The notes: generated from the sequence alone by a model not told the origin. 64,000 nucleotides of DNA from Nonomuraea turkmeniaca (GCF_005889735.1 NZ_VCKY01000009.1:28369-92368); one strand, 5' to 3'; shown: positions 1 through 9,934, numbered from the stretch's first letter. Program-made: numbers and translations.

Positions 1-1525
1 CGAACTTGCTCTCCGCCTCCTCCTTGGAGATGCCGAGCACGTCGAAGACGCGCTGCTGCATCTCGGCGCGGTGGATACGGATCGAGCCGCCGCCGATCTC
101 CATGCCGTTGCACACCATGTCGTAGGCGTACGCGAGGGCCTCGCCCGGGTGGTCCTGGAAGTTGTCGGCCCACTCCGGCTTGGGCCCGGTGAACGGGTGG
201 TGCACGGCCGTCCAGCCGATCTCGCGGCCCACCTCGTCGTGCACGGGCTCGAACATGGGGGCGTCGACCACCCACAGGAACGACCACGCCGACTCGTCGA
301 TCAGGCCGCAACGGCGGCCGATCTCCAGGCGGGCGGCGCCGAGCAGGTCGCGGGAGGAGTGCCTGGGCCCGGCCGCGAAGAAGATCGCGTCGCCGGGTGC
401 GGCGCCGACCTTGGCGGCCAGCCCGCCGGCCTCCTCCTCGGACAGGTTCTTGGCCACCGGGCCGCCGAGCGTGCCGTCCTCCTGCACGAGCACGTAGGCC
501 AGGCCCTTGGCGCCACGCGAGCGGGCCCACTCCTGCCAGCCGTCGAGCTCCTTGCGGGTCTGAGAGGCGCCGCCCGGCATGACGACCGCCCCGACGTACT
601 CGGCCTGGAAGACCCTGAAGGACGTGTTGGCGAAGTAGTCGGTCATCTCGACGAGCTCCTGGCCGAAGCGCAGGTCGGGCTTGTCGGAGCCGTAGCGGGC
701 CATGGCGTCGGCGTACGTCATGCGCGGCAGCGGCGTCGGCAGCTCGTAGGCGGCGATCTCCCGCCACAGCCGGCCGATCAGCTTCTCGCCGACCTCGATG
801 ACGTCCTCCTGGTCCACGAAGGACATCTCGACGTCGATCTGGGTGAACTCCGGCTGCCTGTCGGCCCGCAGGTCCTCGTCGCGGTAACACTTGGCGAGCT
901 GGTAGTAACGCTCGAGCCCGGCGACCTGCAGCAACTGCTTGAACAGCTGGGGCGACTGCGGCAGGGCGTACCAGTTGCCCGGCTGCAGGCGCACCGGCAC
1001 GAGGAAGTCGCGCGCGCCCTCGGGGGTGGAGCGGGTCAGCGTCGGCGTCTCGACGTAGACGAAGCCGAGCTCGTTCATGACCTCGTTGGCGAGGTAGGTG
1101 GCCTTGGAGCGGGTGCGCATCGCGTGGGCAACCTGCTGACGGCGGATGTCGAGGTAGCGGTACTTCAGCCGCGCCTCCTCCGACACCCCGACGTTCCCCT
1201 CGATCGGGAACGGCAGCGGCGCCGACTCGCTCAGCACCTCCACCGTGTCGGCCACGACCTCGATCCTGCCGGTGGGCAGGTCGGGGTTCTCGTTGCCCTC
1301 GGGGCGCAGGCGGACCGCGCCGACGACCTTCACGCAGTATTCGGCGCGCAGGTCGTGGGCGTGGTCCTCCTCTCGGAAGACCACCTGCGCGGAGCCGGAG
1401 GCGTCACGCAGGTCGATGAAGACCACACCGCCGTGGTCGCGGCGGCGGGCCACCCATCCCGCGAGCGTCACCTGCTGCCCGGCGTGCTCCTCGCGGAGCG
1501 ACCCGGCCGTATGCGTGCGGATCAC
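1..1525 (-). CDS. aspS: Aspartyl-tRNA synthetase, C-terminus cut by window edge
   Basis: Class II aminoacyl-tRNA synthetase charging tRNA with aspartate in the cytoplasm. The translation has the N-terminal OB-fold anticodon domain (about residues 1-105, with [19 protein letters not shown]), the class II motif 2 region around residues 205-233 ([20 protein letters not shown]) and the bacterial GAD-type insert after it. About 508 codons lie in the window; the family is usually 585-600 residues, so the last part with motif 3 lies off the edge. The start is GTG at 1525, behind GAAGGGAAA as Shine-Dalgarno. That GTG overlaps the TGA of a 23-codon micro-ORF, and hisS lies just upstream, so hisS and aspS look co-transcribed and coupled. 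Very confident in identity. Confidence 0.95.
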   Translation of the reverse strand, partial: MIRTHTAGSLREEHAGQQVTLAGWVARRRDHGGVVFIDLRDASGSAQVVFREEDHAHDLRAEYCVKVVGAVRLRPEGNENPDLPTGRIEVVADTVEVLSESAPLPFPIEGNVGVSEEARLKYRYLDIRRQQVAHAMRTRSKATYLANEVMNELGFVYVETPTLTRSTPEGARDFLVPVRLQPGNWYALPQSPQLFKQLLQVAGLERYYQLAKCYRDEDLRADRQPEFTQIDVEMSFVDQEDVIEVGEKLIGRLWREIAAYELPTPLPRMTYADAMARYGSDKPDLRFGQELVEMTDYFANTSFRVFQAEYVGAVVMPGGASQTRKELDGWQEWARSRGAKGLAYVLVQEDGTLGGPVAKNLSEEEAGGLAAKVGAAPGDAIFFAAGPRHSSRDLLGAARLEIGRRCGLIDESAWSFLWVVDAPMFEPVHDEVGREIGWTAVHHPFTGPKPEWADNFQDHPGEALAYAYDMVCNGMEIGGGSIRIHRAEMQQRVFDVLGISKEEAESKF

Positions 1526-1619
1526 TGCACTTTCCCTTCGAACGGATAGACGAGGGGACGCAGCGACCCGGCACGTGCTGACTTGCGGATCACTGCACCT
1601 TCCCCTTCAAGAAGTCCAC
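1494..1619 (-). repeat. Imperfect tandem duplication of the hisS/aspS junction
   Basis: Two copies of about 60 bp (roughly 1559-1619 and 1494-1551) are offset by 65-68 bp. Shared blocks, read on the minus strand, are GTGCAGTGATCCGCA (around the stop/start overlap) and GCCGGGTCGCT. Copy one ends hisS; copy two begins aspS. Confidence 0.8.
1522..1593 (-). CDS. Chimeric micro-ORF between hisS and aspS
   Basis: A 23-residue open frame begins with GTG overlapping the hisS TGA (GTGA, 1593-1590) and ends with TGA overlapping the aspS GTG (GTGA, 1525-1522). Its first residues ([12 protein letters not shown]) mirror the AspRS start ([11 protein letters not shown]). Its last residues (PFEGKVQ) mirror the HisRS end (DFLKGKVQ). 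It is therefore a by-product of a tandem duplication of the hisS-aspS junction. It carries its own overlap signals and an internal GAAGGGAAA that serves as the aspS ribosome-binding site. It may act as a translational coupler; whether the peptide accumulates or does anything is unknown. Confidence 0.4.
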   Translation of the reverse strand: MIRKSARAGSLRPLVYPFEGKVQ

Positions 1620-2846
1620 GACCTTGGCCAGCGGCACCTCGGTCTGGTCAGCGGTGGTCAGGTCTTTCACTTGCACGGCCTCGGCGGCCAGGTCACGCTC
1701 GCCCAGGATCAGCGCGAAACGGGCGCCGGAACGGTCCGCACCCTTCATCGCGCCCTTGAGCCCCTTGCCGCCGTAGGCCATGTCCGCCGCGACGCCGGCC
1801 GCGCGCAGCTCGTTCACGAGCTTGAACATGGCGCGCGCCGCCTCGTCGCCCAGCGCCACACCGTACACCTCGCAGCGGGGCGGGGTGGCGAGCGCGATGC
1901 CCTCCCGCTCCAGGGCGATCACCGTGCGGTCGAGGCCGAGGCCGAAGCCGATGCCGGGCAGCGACGGCCCGCCGATGGCCTCGGAGAGCCCGTCGTAGCG
2001 GCCGCCGCCGCCGATGCCCGACTGCGCGCCCAGCAGCGGGTGGTCGAACTCGAAGGTGGTGCGGGTGTAGTAGTCGAGCCCGCGCACCAGCCTGGGCGCG
2101 TCCCGCCACGGGACGCCCAGATCGGCCAGCAGCTGCTTGACCCGGTCGTGGTAGGCCGCGCAGGCCGGGCAGAGGTGGTCGCCGATGAGCGGCGCGCCCT
2201 CGAGCTGCGCGCGGACCTCGGGGCGGTTGTCGTCGAGCACGCGCAACGGGTTGATCTCGATTCGGGCTCTGGTGGCCTCGTCGAGGTCGAGCGCGCGCAG
2301 GAACTCCTGCAGCCGGGCCCGGTAGAGCGGGCGGCATTCCTTGCAGCCCAGCGAGTTGAGCAGCAGCCGCACCTGGGTGAGGCCGAGCGCGGAATACCAC
2401 TGCCAGGCCAGCGCGATGGTCTCGGCGTCGACGGCAGGGTCCTCGCTGCCGATCGCCTCCAGGTCGAGCTGGTAGAACTGGCGGTAGCGGCCCTCCTGGG
2501 GCGCTTCGGCGCGGAACACCGGACCGTCGGTCCAGACCTTCACCGGGAGCTGGCCGCGGTGCAGGCCGTACTCCAGGACCGCGCGCAGCACGCCGGCGGT
2601 GAACTCCGGGCGCAGCGTCAGCGACCTGCCGCCGCGGTCGGTGAAGGTGTACATCTCCTTGCTCACGACGTCGGTGGACTCCCCTACGCCGCGTGCGAAC
2701 AGCTGGGTGTCCTCGAAGACCGCGGTCTCGAGGTAGGAGTAACCCGCACGCCTGGCCGTCTCCGCGAACGCTCCGCGAATCGCGTAGAACGTCGAGGCCT
2801 GCGGTGGAACGTACTCCTTGACGCCTTTGGGTGCTTGGAAGCTCAT
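1590..2846 (-). CDS. hisS: Histidyl-tRNA synthetase
   Basis: Class II synthetase, 418 aa, close to the usual bacterial length of about 420, charging tRNA-His. Motif 2 is seen as [14 protein letters not shown] followed by [10 protein letters not shown]. The histidine-specific motifs appear as [13 protein letters not shown] and GGGGRYDGL, and the C-terminal anticodon-binding domain fills about residues 320-418. The ATG start at 2846 overlaps the TAA of the upstream metallo-hydrolase gene by one base (TAATG), so the two are one transcript, continuing into aspS. Identity is firm. Confidence 0.96.
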   Translation of the reverse strand: MSFQAPKGVKEYVPPQASTFYAIRGAFAETARRAGYSYLETAVFEDTQLFARGVGESTDVVSKEMYTFTDRGGRSLTLRPEFTAGVLRAVLEYGLHRGQLPVKVWTDGPVFRAEAPQEGRYRQFYQLDLEAIGSEDPAVDAETIALAWQWYSALGLTQVRLLLNSLGCKECRPLYRARLQEFLRALDLDEATRARIEINPLRVLDDNRPEVRAQLEGAPLIGDHLCPACAAYHDRVKQLLADLGVPWRDAPRLVRGLDYYTRTTFEFDHPLLGAQSGIGGGGRYDGLSEAIGGPSLPGIGFGLGLDRTVIALEREGIALATPPRCEVYGVALGDEAARAMFKLVNELRAAGVAADMAYGGKGLKGAMKGADRSGARFALILGERDLAAEAVQVKDLTTADQTEVPLAKVVDFLKGKVQ

Positions 2847-3526
2847 TAGATCCCTCGTGTGGGACCGGCGTGCGGTGCGGCTTCCTTCAAGTATGGGTTG
2901 GTAGCGCGCTCGCGGCCGATCGTGGTCTGTGGTCCGTGGCCCGGCAGAACGACCGTATCGTCAGGCAGCGGCAGACACTTGGTAGCCAGGCTGCGCAGGA
3001 TCGTCGGATAGTCGCCCCCCGGAAGGTCAGAGCGTCCGATGGAGCCGGCGAACAGCAGGTCACCCGAGAACATGATGTCGTCGTCAGGCAGCCGGAAGCT
3101 CACCGACCCCCTGGTATGGCCGGGCGTGTGGTCGACCACGAGCTCGAGGCCGGCCAGCTTGAGCACGGCGCCGTCGGTCAGCTCGCGCACGTCGTCGGGC
3201 TCGCTCAGCGTGATGCCGCCGAACAGCGAGGCGCTGGTGTCGGACCAGCCCGCGGCCGGGTCGCTCAGCAGGTGGCGATCCTCGGGGTGGATCCACGCGG
3301 GGACGTCACGCGCGCCGCAGACGGGGGCGACCGACCAGACGTGGTCGAGGTGGCCGTGGGTGAGCAGGACCGCCACCGGCTTGAGCCGGTGCTCCCGCAG
3401 CAGCTCCTCGACACCTTCGGTCGCGTCCTGACCTGGATCGACGATGACGCACTCCGCACCGGCGGCAGGCGCGACTACGTAACAATTGGTCTGGAAGGCC
3501 CCTGCGGGGAAGCCGGCGATGAGCAT
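2846..3526 (-). CDS. MBL-fold metallo-hydrolase (glyoxalase II-like)
   Basis: Cytoplasmic metallo-beta-lactamase-fold hydrolase of the GloB/YcbL group, 226 aa. The zinc site is complete: THGHLDH (HxHxDH), PGHTRGS, SGDLLF and PGHGPQT. Substrate is unknown; relatives cleave thioesters such as S-lactoyl-thiols. The start is set at ATG 3526 ([18 protein letters not shown], the usual first strand of the fold), with GAGG upstream. A longer frame to 3709 exists, but it would run through the divergent promoter of the cyclophilin gene and lacks homologous character. Downstream hisS overlaps by one base. The same neighbour precedes hisS in many actinobacteria. Confidence 0.85.
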   Translation of the reverse strand: MLIAGFPAGAFQTNCYVVAPAAGAECVIVDPGQDATEGVEELLREHRLKPVAVLLTHGHLDHVWSVAPVCGARDVPAWIHPEDRHLLSDPAAGWSDTSASLFGGITLSEPDDVRELTDGAVLKLAGLELVVDHTPGHTRGSVSFRLPDDDIMFSGDLLFAGSIGRSDLPGGDYPTILRSLATKCLPLPDDTVVLPGHGPQTTIGRERATNPYLKEAAPHAGPTRGI

Positions 3527-3664
3527 CTGCCTCAGGTGATCTCGTCGAAAAGCCAATGGGAATGTAACCGAAGGGTACCGGTGCGGGTCGCCGGGCTGCG
3601 AATCATTACCCGTTGGCCGATACGATTCGCCCACCTCAGTTGATTGACTATGGGAGGCAAAGCG

Positions 3665-4540
3665 GTGGCCACGGGGAAGGACCGGCAGAAGCAGCTGGCG
3701 CGCGAGCACTACGAGCGGCAGATGCAGCGCCGTCTCGAGCGCGAGCAGAAGTCCAAGCGCAACGCGATCATCGGCTCCACCGTGGGCGTCGTGATCGTCG
3801 TCGGCGGCATCGTGACCGCGGTCGCGCTGCTCGGCGGCAACGAGCCGGCGACGGAGGCAGCGGCCTCGCCCACGGCGTCGCCCGCCGACACCGCCACGGC
3901 GGCGCCCAGCGCGAGCACGGGGCCCAAGCCGTACAACGCGGCGACGGGCACCTGCGACTACGTCAAGGACACCGCCGGCGGGCAGGTCAAGGACGTCGGC
4001 ATGCCGCCGGCGAAGGTCAAGACCACGCCCGCCACGAAGACGATGACGTTCAAGACGAGCCAGGGCGACATCGTGGTCGAGCTCGACAACGCCAAGGCGC
4101 CCTGCACGACCAACTCACTGGAGTTCCTGGCGAAGAAGAAGTACTACGACGGCAGCAAGTGCCACCGGCTCGGCAACGCCCAGTTCCCGATGCTGCAGTG
4201 TGGTGATCCGACCGCCAAGGCCGACGGCAAGAGCCAGGACGGCTCGGGCGGCCCCGGCTATGTCATGGCCGAGGAGAACCTCCAGGGCGCCCAGTACAAG
4301 CGCGGCGTGATGGCGATGGCCAAAACGCAGAACCCGGGCACCACGGGAAGCCAGTTCTTCCTCGTTTTCGGAGACATCCAGCTCGACCCGCTCTACACGC
4401 CGGTGGGTACGATCACCAAGGGGCTCGACATCCTGGACAAGGTGAACAAAGCAGGCGTCATCGCCGGCGGGGACGACGGGACCGGGGCGCCAAAGGAAAC
4501 GGTCGAAATCAAAGACGTGACAATCAGCGCCAAGAGCTGA
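3665..4540 (+). CDS. Membrane-anchored peptidyl-prolyl cis-trans isomerase (cyclophilin)
   Basis: Catalyses proline isomerisation during folding, probably at the outer face of the membrane. A basic, charged N-terminus (residues 1-33) is followed by one transmembrane helix (about 34-56), a Pro/Ala/Ser/Thr-rich linker (60-95) and a cyclophilin domain (about 118-285) with the GSQFFLVF core. The start is chosen at GTG 3665 because GGGAGG lies 7 nt before it; TTG 3644 and ATG 3650 are alternatives without a better site. It is 291 aa and is transcribed away from the MBL-hisS-aspS operon, an arrangement often seen in actinomycetes. Confidence 0.88.
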   Translation: MATGKDRQKQLAREHYERQMQRRLEREQKSKRNAIIGSTVGVVIVVGGIVTAVALLGGNEPATEAAASPTASPADTATAAPSASTGPKPYNAATGTCDYVKDTAGGQVKDVGMPPAKVKTTPATKTMTFKTSQGDIVVELDNAKAPCTTNSLEFLAKKKYYDGSKCHRLGNAQFPMLQCGDPTAKADGKSQDGSGGPGYVMAEENLQGAQYKRGVMAMAKTQNPGTTGSQFFLVFGDIQLDPLYTPVGTITKGLDILDKVNKAGVIAGGDDGTGAPKETVEIKDVTISAKS

Positions 4541-4602
4541 CGTAATACAAACTAGGGACGAAGTAGTCCCGAAGGGTCTGATGGATAGTGCGGGAGGATA
4601 CG

Positions 4603-5832
4603 GTGAGCACCGACCCGTGGGGCCGGGTAGACGACGACGGCACCGTCTACGTGCGTACGGCTGAGGGAGAGCGGGCCGTCGGCTCCTGGCAGGCCGGTGA
4701 ACCCGAAGAGGCACTGGCCTACTTCCATCGCAAGTACGACGAGCTGGCTGGCCAGGTTCAGCTGCTCGAGCAGCGGGTCAGGGGCACAGATCTGGCTCCG
4801 GCCCAGGCCGAGGCCAGCATCGCCAAGCTGCGTGAGGCCGTGGCCGACGCCCATGCCATCGGCGACCTGGCCGCGCTGACGTCCCGGCTGGACGGCCTCA
4901 CGGAGCTGGTCGCCCAGCGCCGTGAGGAGGTCAAGGCGGCCCGCGAGCAGGCGCGCGCCGAGGCCAGGTCGGTCAAGGAGCGCATCGTCGCGGAGGCCGA
5001 GCGCATCGCCGACGAGACCACCCACTGGAAGTCGGGTGGCGAGCGGCTGCGCCAGCTGGTCGAGGAGTGGAAGGCCGCGGACCGCATCGACAGGGTCACC
5101 GAGGCGGCGCTGTGGAAGCGGCTGTCGGCCGCCCGCACGGCGTTCGCCAAGCGGCGCAAGCAGTACTTCGCGGGGCTCGACGAGCAGCGCGAGGGGGTGC
5201 GCGCGGCCAAGGAGCGCATCGTCGCCGAGGCCGAGGCGCTCGCGGACTCCACCGACTGGGGCCAGACCGCGGCCGTCTACCGCGAGCTGATGCACCAGTG
5301 GAAGAGCGCGGGGCGGGCCTCGCGCGAGGCCGAGGACGACCTGTGGGCCCGCTTCAAGGCCGCCCAGGACCAGTTCTTCCAGGCCCGTTCGGCGGTCTTC
5401 GCCGAGCGGGACGCTTCGCTGGCCGCCAACGCACAGGTCAAGGAGGAGCTGCTGGCCGAGGCGGAGAAGATCCTCCCGGTCACCGACGTACGCACGGCCA
5501 GGGGCGCGCTGCGCCACATCCTGGAGCGCTGGGAGGCCGCGGGCCCGGTGCCGCGCGAGCAGCGCGACCGGCTCGAGGGCGGGCTGCGCAAGGTCGACGA
5601 GGCCGTGCGCAAGGCCGAGGACGCCGAGTGGAAGCGTTCCAACCCCGAGGCCAGGGCCCGCGCGCAGAGCACCGTCGACCAGCTGCGCACCTCGATCGAG
5701 CAGTTGGAGAAGCGGCTGGCCAAGGCGCAGGCGGCCGGGCGCGCCAAGGACGTCAAGGAGGCCGAGGAGGCCATCGTGGCCCGCCGCTCCTGGCTCGAGG
5801 AGGCCGAGCGCACGCTGGCCGAGTTCAGCTGA
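4603..5832 (+). CDS. DUF349 repeat protein, coiled-coil rich
   Basis: A 409-aa, highly charged, almost wholly alpha-helical protein. After an acidic N-terminal segment (YVRTAEGERAVGSWQAG) come about three DUF349 repeats of 65-75 residues, with recurring KERIVAEAE and W-K-AG/EEW motifs, then a C-terminal coiled coil (about 340-409). The molecular role of the family is unknown. The start is GTG 4603 behind GGGAGGA; a GTG 15 bases earlier has no such site. It follows the cyclophilin by 62 bp and ends in a hairpin terminator. No signal peptide or membrane segment is seen, so it is cytoplasmic. Confidence 0.8.
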   Translation: MSTDPWGRVDDDGTVYVRTAEGERAVGSWQAGEPEEALAYFHRKYDELAGQVQLLEQRVRGTDLAPAQAEASIAKLREAVADAHAIGDLAALTSRLDGLTELVAQRREEVKAAREQARAEARSVKERIVAEAERIADETTHWKSGGERLRQLVEEWKAADRIDRVTEAALWKRLSAARTAFAKRRKQYFAGLDEQREGVRAAKERIVAEAEALADSTDWGQTAAVYRELMHQWKSAGRASREAEDDLWARFKAAQDQFFQARSAVFAERDASLAANAQVKEELLAEAEKILPVTDVRTARGALRHILERWEAAGPVPREQRDRLEGGLRKVDEAVRKAEDAEWKRSNPEARARAQSTVDQLRTSIEQLEKRLAKAQAAGRAKDVKEAEEAIVARRSWLEEAERTLAEFS

Positions 5833-5843
5833 CGTCGCTTTTC

Positions 5844-5869
5844 CCGCCCGATCGCGGGGAATCGGGCGG
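5844..5869 (+). terminator. Hairpin terminator after the DUF349 gene
   Basis: Inverted repeat CCGCCCGAT / ATCGGGCGG, 9-bp stem with 8-nt loop, starting 11 bases after the stop codon. Confidence 0.6.
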
Positions 5870-5890
5870 CACGCGGAGTGGCGTGCGATC

Positions 5891-5896
5891 TAGGCT
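5891..5896 (+). promoter_or_regulatory. -10 element of a probable leaderless transcript
   Basis: TAGGCT ends 6 bases before the ATG at 5903, so transcription would start at or next to the A of the start codon. No Shine-Dalgarno sequence precedes the gene, which fits. No clear -35 box is seen. Confidence 0.4.
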
Positions 5897-5902
5897 GGCG
5901 AC

Positions 5903-6994
5903 ATGGATCCCGTCAGCGTCGCTCGTGCCCTCGTCGAGGAGATGTTCCCGGGGGCCCTGTACGCCTTCGTCGGCGGCAGCGTGCTCACCGAGCAGCGCAC
6001 CAGCACCTCGGACCTGGACGTCGTCGTCGTGCTCGACGGCCTGCCCGTCCCCTATCGCGAGTCGCTGCGGTGGCGTGGGTGGCCGGTCGAGCTGTTCGTG
6101 CACAGCGAGACCAGCCTGCACGCCTATCTGGACAAGGACTTCGACCGGAGGCAGCCGACCCTGGTGCGCATGTGCGCCGAGGGCGCGGTGCTCGCCGACC
6201 GGACCAGCGGCCGGGCCAGCGACCTGCAGGCGGCGCTGAGCGAGCGCCTGGCGGCCGGTCCGGGCGGGTTGACGGACACGGAGGCCGAGCGGGCCAGATA
6301 CGCGCTCTCCGACCTCCTGGACGACCTGTCGGGGGCGACGGATCCCGGCGAGCAGACGTTCATCCGATGGCAGGTGGTGCAGGAGACGGCCAGGATGGCG
6401 CTGGGGTTCGGGCGCAGGTGGCAGGGCAGCGGCAAGTGGCTGCTGCGCGAGCTGCGCGCGCACGACCCCGACCTGGCCGCCGAGCTGCTCGCCGCGCACG
6501 ACGACCCGGCGCGGCTGGCGGCCGTGGCCTCGGACGCGCTCGAGCGGGCAGGAGGGCGTCTCTGGGAGGGGTACCGGGCCGAGGGTGACCCCTTCCACCG
6601 CCCGCTGCGTCACGTGCCCTCTGAGGAGCTCACGGGCGACACTGCCCAGAGCTCCGGCATGCGCCGGCTGGCGGCCGTCAGCGGGGCCACCGCCGGATCG
6701 GCGCGGTTGTGGATGGGGCAGACGCACGTCGCGCCCGCCACCCGCTCGTCCGACCATCACCACGGGGCGTCGGAGACGGCGATCTACGTGGTCAGCGGCA
6801 CGCCGTCGTTCGTGTTCCTGGAGGGGGACCGGGAGGTGCGGCTGGACACCAAGCCGGGCGACTACGTCTTCGTGCCGCCGTACGTGCCGCATCGCGAGGA
6901 GAATCCGGACCCGTCGCAGGACGCGGTCGTGGTGATCGCCCGCAGCACCCAGGAGGCCATCGTCGTCAACCTCCCCGACCTCCGCCCCCGCTGA
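5903..6994 (+). CDS. Nucleotidyltransferase-fold protein fused to a cupin
   Basis: A 363-aa protein in two parts. Residues 1-230 resemble MNT/KNT-type nucleotidyltransferases: GGSVLTEQRTSTSDLDVVVV supplies the GS...DxD metal motif, followed by a helical region. Residues 235-363 form a single cupin barrel (DHHHGASETAIYVVSG ... PGDYVFVPPYVPHREENP) with the usual metal-binding histidines and glutamate. The frame is open throughout. The cupin begins at about the point (HVPSEELTGDTAQ) where stand-alone cupins start, so the fusion may come from loss of a stop codon between neighbours. Substrates are unknown. It converges on rel with a shared terminator. Confidence 0.7.
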   Translation: MDPVSVARALVEEMFPGALYAFVGGSVLTEQRTSTSDLDVVVVLDGLPVPYRESLRWRGWPVELFVHSETSLHAYLDKDFDRRQPTLVRMCAEGAVLADRTSGRASDLQAALSERLAAGPGGLTDTEAERARYALSDLLDDLSGATDPGEQTFIRWQVVQETARMALGFGRRWQGSGKWLLRELRAHDPDLAAELLAAHDDPARLAAVASDALERAGGRLWEGYRAEGDPFHRPLRHVPSEELTGDTAQSSGMRRLAAVSGATAGSARLWMGQTHVAPATRSSDHHHGASETAIYVVSGTPSFVFLEGDREVRLDTKPGDYVFVPPYVPHREENPDPSQDAVVVIARSTQEAIVVNLPDLRPR

Positions 6995-7013
6995 CCCGCC
7001 GGCGGCGGGTCAG
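6991..7013. terminator. Bidirectional terminator shared by the cupin fusion and rel
   Basis: A perfect 10-bp stem CTGACCCGCC / GGCGGGTCAG with 3-nt loop. The two convergent stop codons sit in its opposite arms, so each gene ends inside the hairpin. Confidence 0.75.
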
Positions 7014-9295
7014 CTGCCGGCGCCGCTCACCCGGTAGACGTCGAAGACGCCCTGGATGCTGCGCACGGCCTTCAGGACGTGCCCCAGGTGCTTCGGGTCC
7101 CCCATCTCGAACGTGAACTTGCTGATCGCCACCCGATCCCGCGACGTCGTCACCGAAGCGCTCAGGATGTTGACGTGCTGATCGGACAACGTCCGGGTGA
7201 CGTCGGACAGCAGCCGCGGCCGATCCAGCGCCTCCACCTGGATGGCCACCAGGAACACGCTGTCGTCGCTCGGCGACCAGCTGACCTCGACCAACCGGTC
7301 GGGCTGCGACTTGAGCTGCTGGACGTTGGTGCAGTCGGCACGATGCACGGACACGCCGTGCCCGCGGGTGACGAAGCCGACGATCTCGTCACCGGGCACC
7401 GGAGTGCAGCACTTCGACAGGCGTACCCACACGTCGGCATCCCCGGCGACGACCACGCCCGCGCCGCCCCCGCCCCGAGGGCGGCCGCGCAGCCGGGTCG
7501 GCAGGGCGGTCTCGGCGATGTCCTCCTCGGCGCTGTCGACGCCGCCGATCGAGGCCACGAGCTTCTGTACGACGGCCTGCGCCGCGATGTGCCCCTCCCC
7601 CACGGCCGCGTACAGCGCGGACACGTCGGGGTAGCGCAGGTCGCGGGCCAGCGCCAGCAGCGCCTCGCCGGACATCAGCCGCTGCAGCGGCAGCCCCTGC
7701 TTGCGCATGGCGCGGCCGATGGCCTCCTTGCCCGCCTCGATCGCGGTCTCGCGGCGCTCCTTGGAGAACCACTGCCGGATCTTGTTGCGGGCGCGGCCCG
7801 ACTTGACGAACTTCAGCCAGTCGCGCGACGGCCCGGCGTCCGGCGACTTGGAGGTGAAGATCTCGACGGTGTCTCCGTTGCCGAGCCGCGACTCCAGTGG
7901 CACCAGCCGCCCGTTGACGCGCGCCCCGATGCAGCGGTGGCCCACCTCGGTGTGCACGGCGTAGGCGAAGTCGACCGGCGTGGCCCCCTCGGGCAGCGCG
8001 ATGACCTGCCCCTTCGGGGTGAACACGTAAACCTCGGACACCGACAGGTCGAAGCGCAGCGAGTCAAGGAACTCGCCGGGGTCGGAGGTCTCCTTCTGCC
8101 AGTCGAGGAGCTGGCGCAGCCAGGCCATGTCGCTGCCGGGCTTGACCTTCCCCGGAGGGGCTCCGACCTCCTCTTTGTACTTCCAGTGCGCGGCCACGCC
8201 GTACTCGGCCCTGTGGTGCATCGCGTGCGTGCGGATCTGCAGCTCGACCGGCTTGCCCTCGGGACCGATCACCGTCGTGTGCAGCGACTGGTACATGTTG
8301 AACTTGGGCATCGCGATGTAGTCCTTGAACCGCCCAGGCACCGGGTTCCACCGGGCGTGAATGGTGCCGAGCGCCGCGTAGCAGTCGCGGACGCTGTCGA
8401 CCAGGACGCGGATGCCCACCAGGTCGTAGATGTCGTCGAACGCCACATCACGCGCGATCATCTTCTGGTAGACCGAGTAGTAGTGCTTCGGCCGGCCCTT
8501 GACCATCGCGCGGATCTTCGCCTCGCGCAGGTCGCCGGAGACCTTCTCGATGACCTCCTGCAGGAACAGGTCCCTGCGCGGCGCCCGCTCCGACACCATG
8601 CGCGCGATCTCGTCGTAGCGTTTGGGGTAGAGCATGGCGAAGGCGAGGTCCTCGAGCTCCCACTTGATCGTGTTCATGCCCAGGCGGTGGGCCAGCGGGG
8701 CGAAGATCTCCAGGGTCTCACGGGACTTCTGGTGGCGTTTGTGCTCGGGCAGGTAGCGCATGGTGCGCATGTTGTGCAGCCGGTCGGCCAGTTTGATGAT
8801 CAGCACGCGAATGTCACGTGCCATCGCGACGACCATCTTGCGTACGGTCTCGGCCTGCGCGGCGTCGCCGAACTTGACCTTGTCCAGCTTGGTCACGCCG
8901 TCCACCAGGGACCCGATGGTGTCGCCGAAGTCGCCGCGCAGCTCGTCGAGGCTGTAGGCGGTGTCCTCGACCGTGTCGTGCAGCAGCGCCGCGCACAACG
9001 TCTCGTCGTCGGTGCCGAGCTCGGCCAGGATGGTGGCCACAGCGAGCGGATGCGTGATGTACGGGTCGCCGGACTTCCGCTTCTGGTCGCGGTGGTGGTA
9101 GGCGGCCACGTCGTAGGCACGCTCGATCAGACGCAGGTCGGCCTTGGGGTGGGTGGCGCGGACCGTGCGGAACAGCGGCTCCAGCACAGGGTTCATGGCC
9201 CCTCCCCCAAACCGCCGCCGGCGCGTCGCCGGGACGCCGGCCGGCTCGGCACTGCCGGAGTCGGTTACGTCGGGCACGACCGCATCACGGGGCAC
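7010..9295 (-). CDS. rel: Bifunctional (p)ppGpp synthetase/hydrolase Rel
   Basis: Stringent-response enzyme, 761 aa, which makes and degrades (p)ppGpp in the cytoplasm and on ribosomes. Order of domains: a non-conserved N-terminal tail (1-40), the HD hydrolase (about 60-200, with [11 protein letters not shown] and [11 protein letters not shown]), the synthetase (about 260-390, with [20 protein letters not shown] and YQSLHTTV), TGS (about 430-495, VYVFTPKGQ), a helical/zinc-finger region (KCCTPVPGD) and C-terminal ACT (about 685-755). Both active sites look intact. The start GTG at 9295 lies 9 nt after GGGAGGAG. It is the last gene of the conserved sec-apt-rel order, but a terminator separates it from apt, so it probably has its own promoter. 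Confidence 0.95.
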   Translation of the reverse strand: MPRDAVVPDVTDSGSAEPAGVPATRRRRFGGGAMNPVLEPLFRTVRATHPKADLRLIERAYDVAAYHHRDQKRKSGDPYITHPLAVATILAELGTDDETLCAALLHDTVEDTAYSLDELRGDFGDTIGSLVDGVTKLDKVKFGDAAQAETVRKMVVAMARDIRVLIIKLADRLHNMRTMRYLPEHKRHQKSRETLEIFAPLAHRLGMNTIKWELEDLAFAMLYPKRYDEIARMVSERAPRRDLFLQEVIEKVSGDLREAKIRAMVKGRPKHYYSVYQKMIARDVAFDDIYDLVGIRVLVDSVRDCYAALGTIHARWNPVPGRFKDYIAMPKFNMYQSLHTTVIGPEGKPVELQIRTHAMHHRAEYGVAAHWKYKEEVGAPPGKVKPGSDMAWLRQLLDWQKETSDPGEFLDSLRFDLSVSEVYVFTPKGQVIALPEGATPVDFAYAVHTEVGHRCIGARVNGRLVPLESRLGNGDTVEIFTSKSPDAGPSRDWLKFVKSGRARNKIRQWFSKERRETAIEAGKEAIGRAMRKQGLPLQRLMSGEALLALARDLRYPDVSALYAAVGEGHIAAQAVVQKLVASIGGVDSAEEDIAETALPTRLRGRPRGGGGAGVVVAGDADVWVRLSKCCTPVPGDEIVGFVTRGHGVSVHRADCTNVQQLKSQPDRLVEVSWSPSDDSVFLVAIQVEALDRPRLLSDVTRTLSDQHVNILSASVTTSRDRVAISKFTFEMGDPKHLGHVLKAVRSIQGVFDVYRVSGAGS

Positions 9296-9390
9296 ACAGA
9301 CTCCTCCCGCAATGACTCCTCCCGCAAAGGCTCCACACGCAATTGGCTCCTCACGTTCGAGTCCAGATCCCCCAGTGTATCCAGGCGGCG

Positions 9391-9416
9391 AACCCCGGCC
9401 GTCGCGGGCCGGGGTT
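9391..9416 (-). terminator. Terminator after apt
   Basis: Perfect inverted repeat AACCCCGGCC / GGCCGGGGTT, 10-bp stem with 6-nt loop, beginning inside the apt stop codon. It separates apt from rel. Confidence 0.75.
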
Positions 9417-9934
9417 CAGACGATCACCAGGGAATGCAGCTCCACTCCCGGCAACCGGTCACGGCCCTTGAGAAATGCCAGCTCCATGAGCACCGCGATG
9501 CCCACGACCTCGGCGCCGGCCCTCTCCACCAGATCCACGGCCGCCTTCGCCGTGCCGCCCGTGGCGAGCACGTCGTCGACGATGAGGGCCCGCTCGCCGG
9601 GCGCGAAAGCGTCGCGGTGCACCTCGATGGTCGCGGAGCCGTACTCCAGATCGTAGGACTCTTCCAGGGTTTCGGCGGGCAGTTTCCCCTTCTTCCGCAC
9701 CGGCACGAATCCGGCCCCCGCCCGGTACGCCACCGGCGCGGCCAGGATGAACCCGCGGGCCTCGATTCCCACGATCTTGTCCACCTGGTACAGCCCGGCC
9801 AGTTCGTCCACCACGGCCGCCATCGCCACCGGGTCCGCCAGGAGCGGGGTGATGTCCTTGAACAGGACTCCCGGCTTGGGGTAGTCGGGGATGTCCCGGA
9901 TCCTGTCCAAGATCATCGTGCTCAGCTCACTCAT
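9416..9934 (-). CDS. apt: Adenine phosphoribosyltransferase
   Basis: Purine salvage enzyme converting adenine and PRPP to AMP, 172 aa (family 170-185). The PRPP-binding motif is ALIVDDVLATGGTAKAA (about residues 120-136), and the N-terminal signature IPDYPKPGVLFKDITPLL is present. Start ATG 9934 is chosen because GAGGGAA lies just upstream and known Apt proteins begin here; an open extension to 10042 is not used. It lies between secF and rel as in other actinobacteria, but is bracketed by a terminator on each side. Confidence 0.95.
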   Translation of the reverse strand: MSELSTMILDRIRDIPDYPKPGVLFKDITPLLADPVAMAAVVDELAGLYQVDKIVGIEARGFILAAPVAYRAGAGFVPVRKKGKLPAETLEESYDLEYGSATIEVHRDAFAPGERALIVDDVLATGGTAKAAVDLVERAGAEVVGIAVLMELAFLKGRDRLPGVELHSLVIV

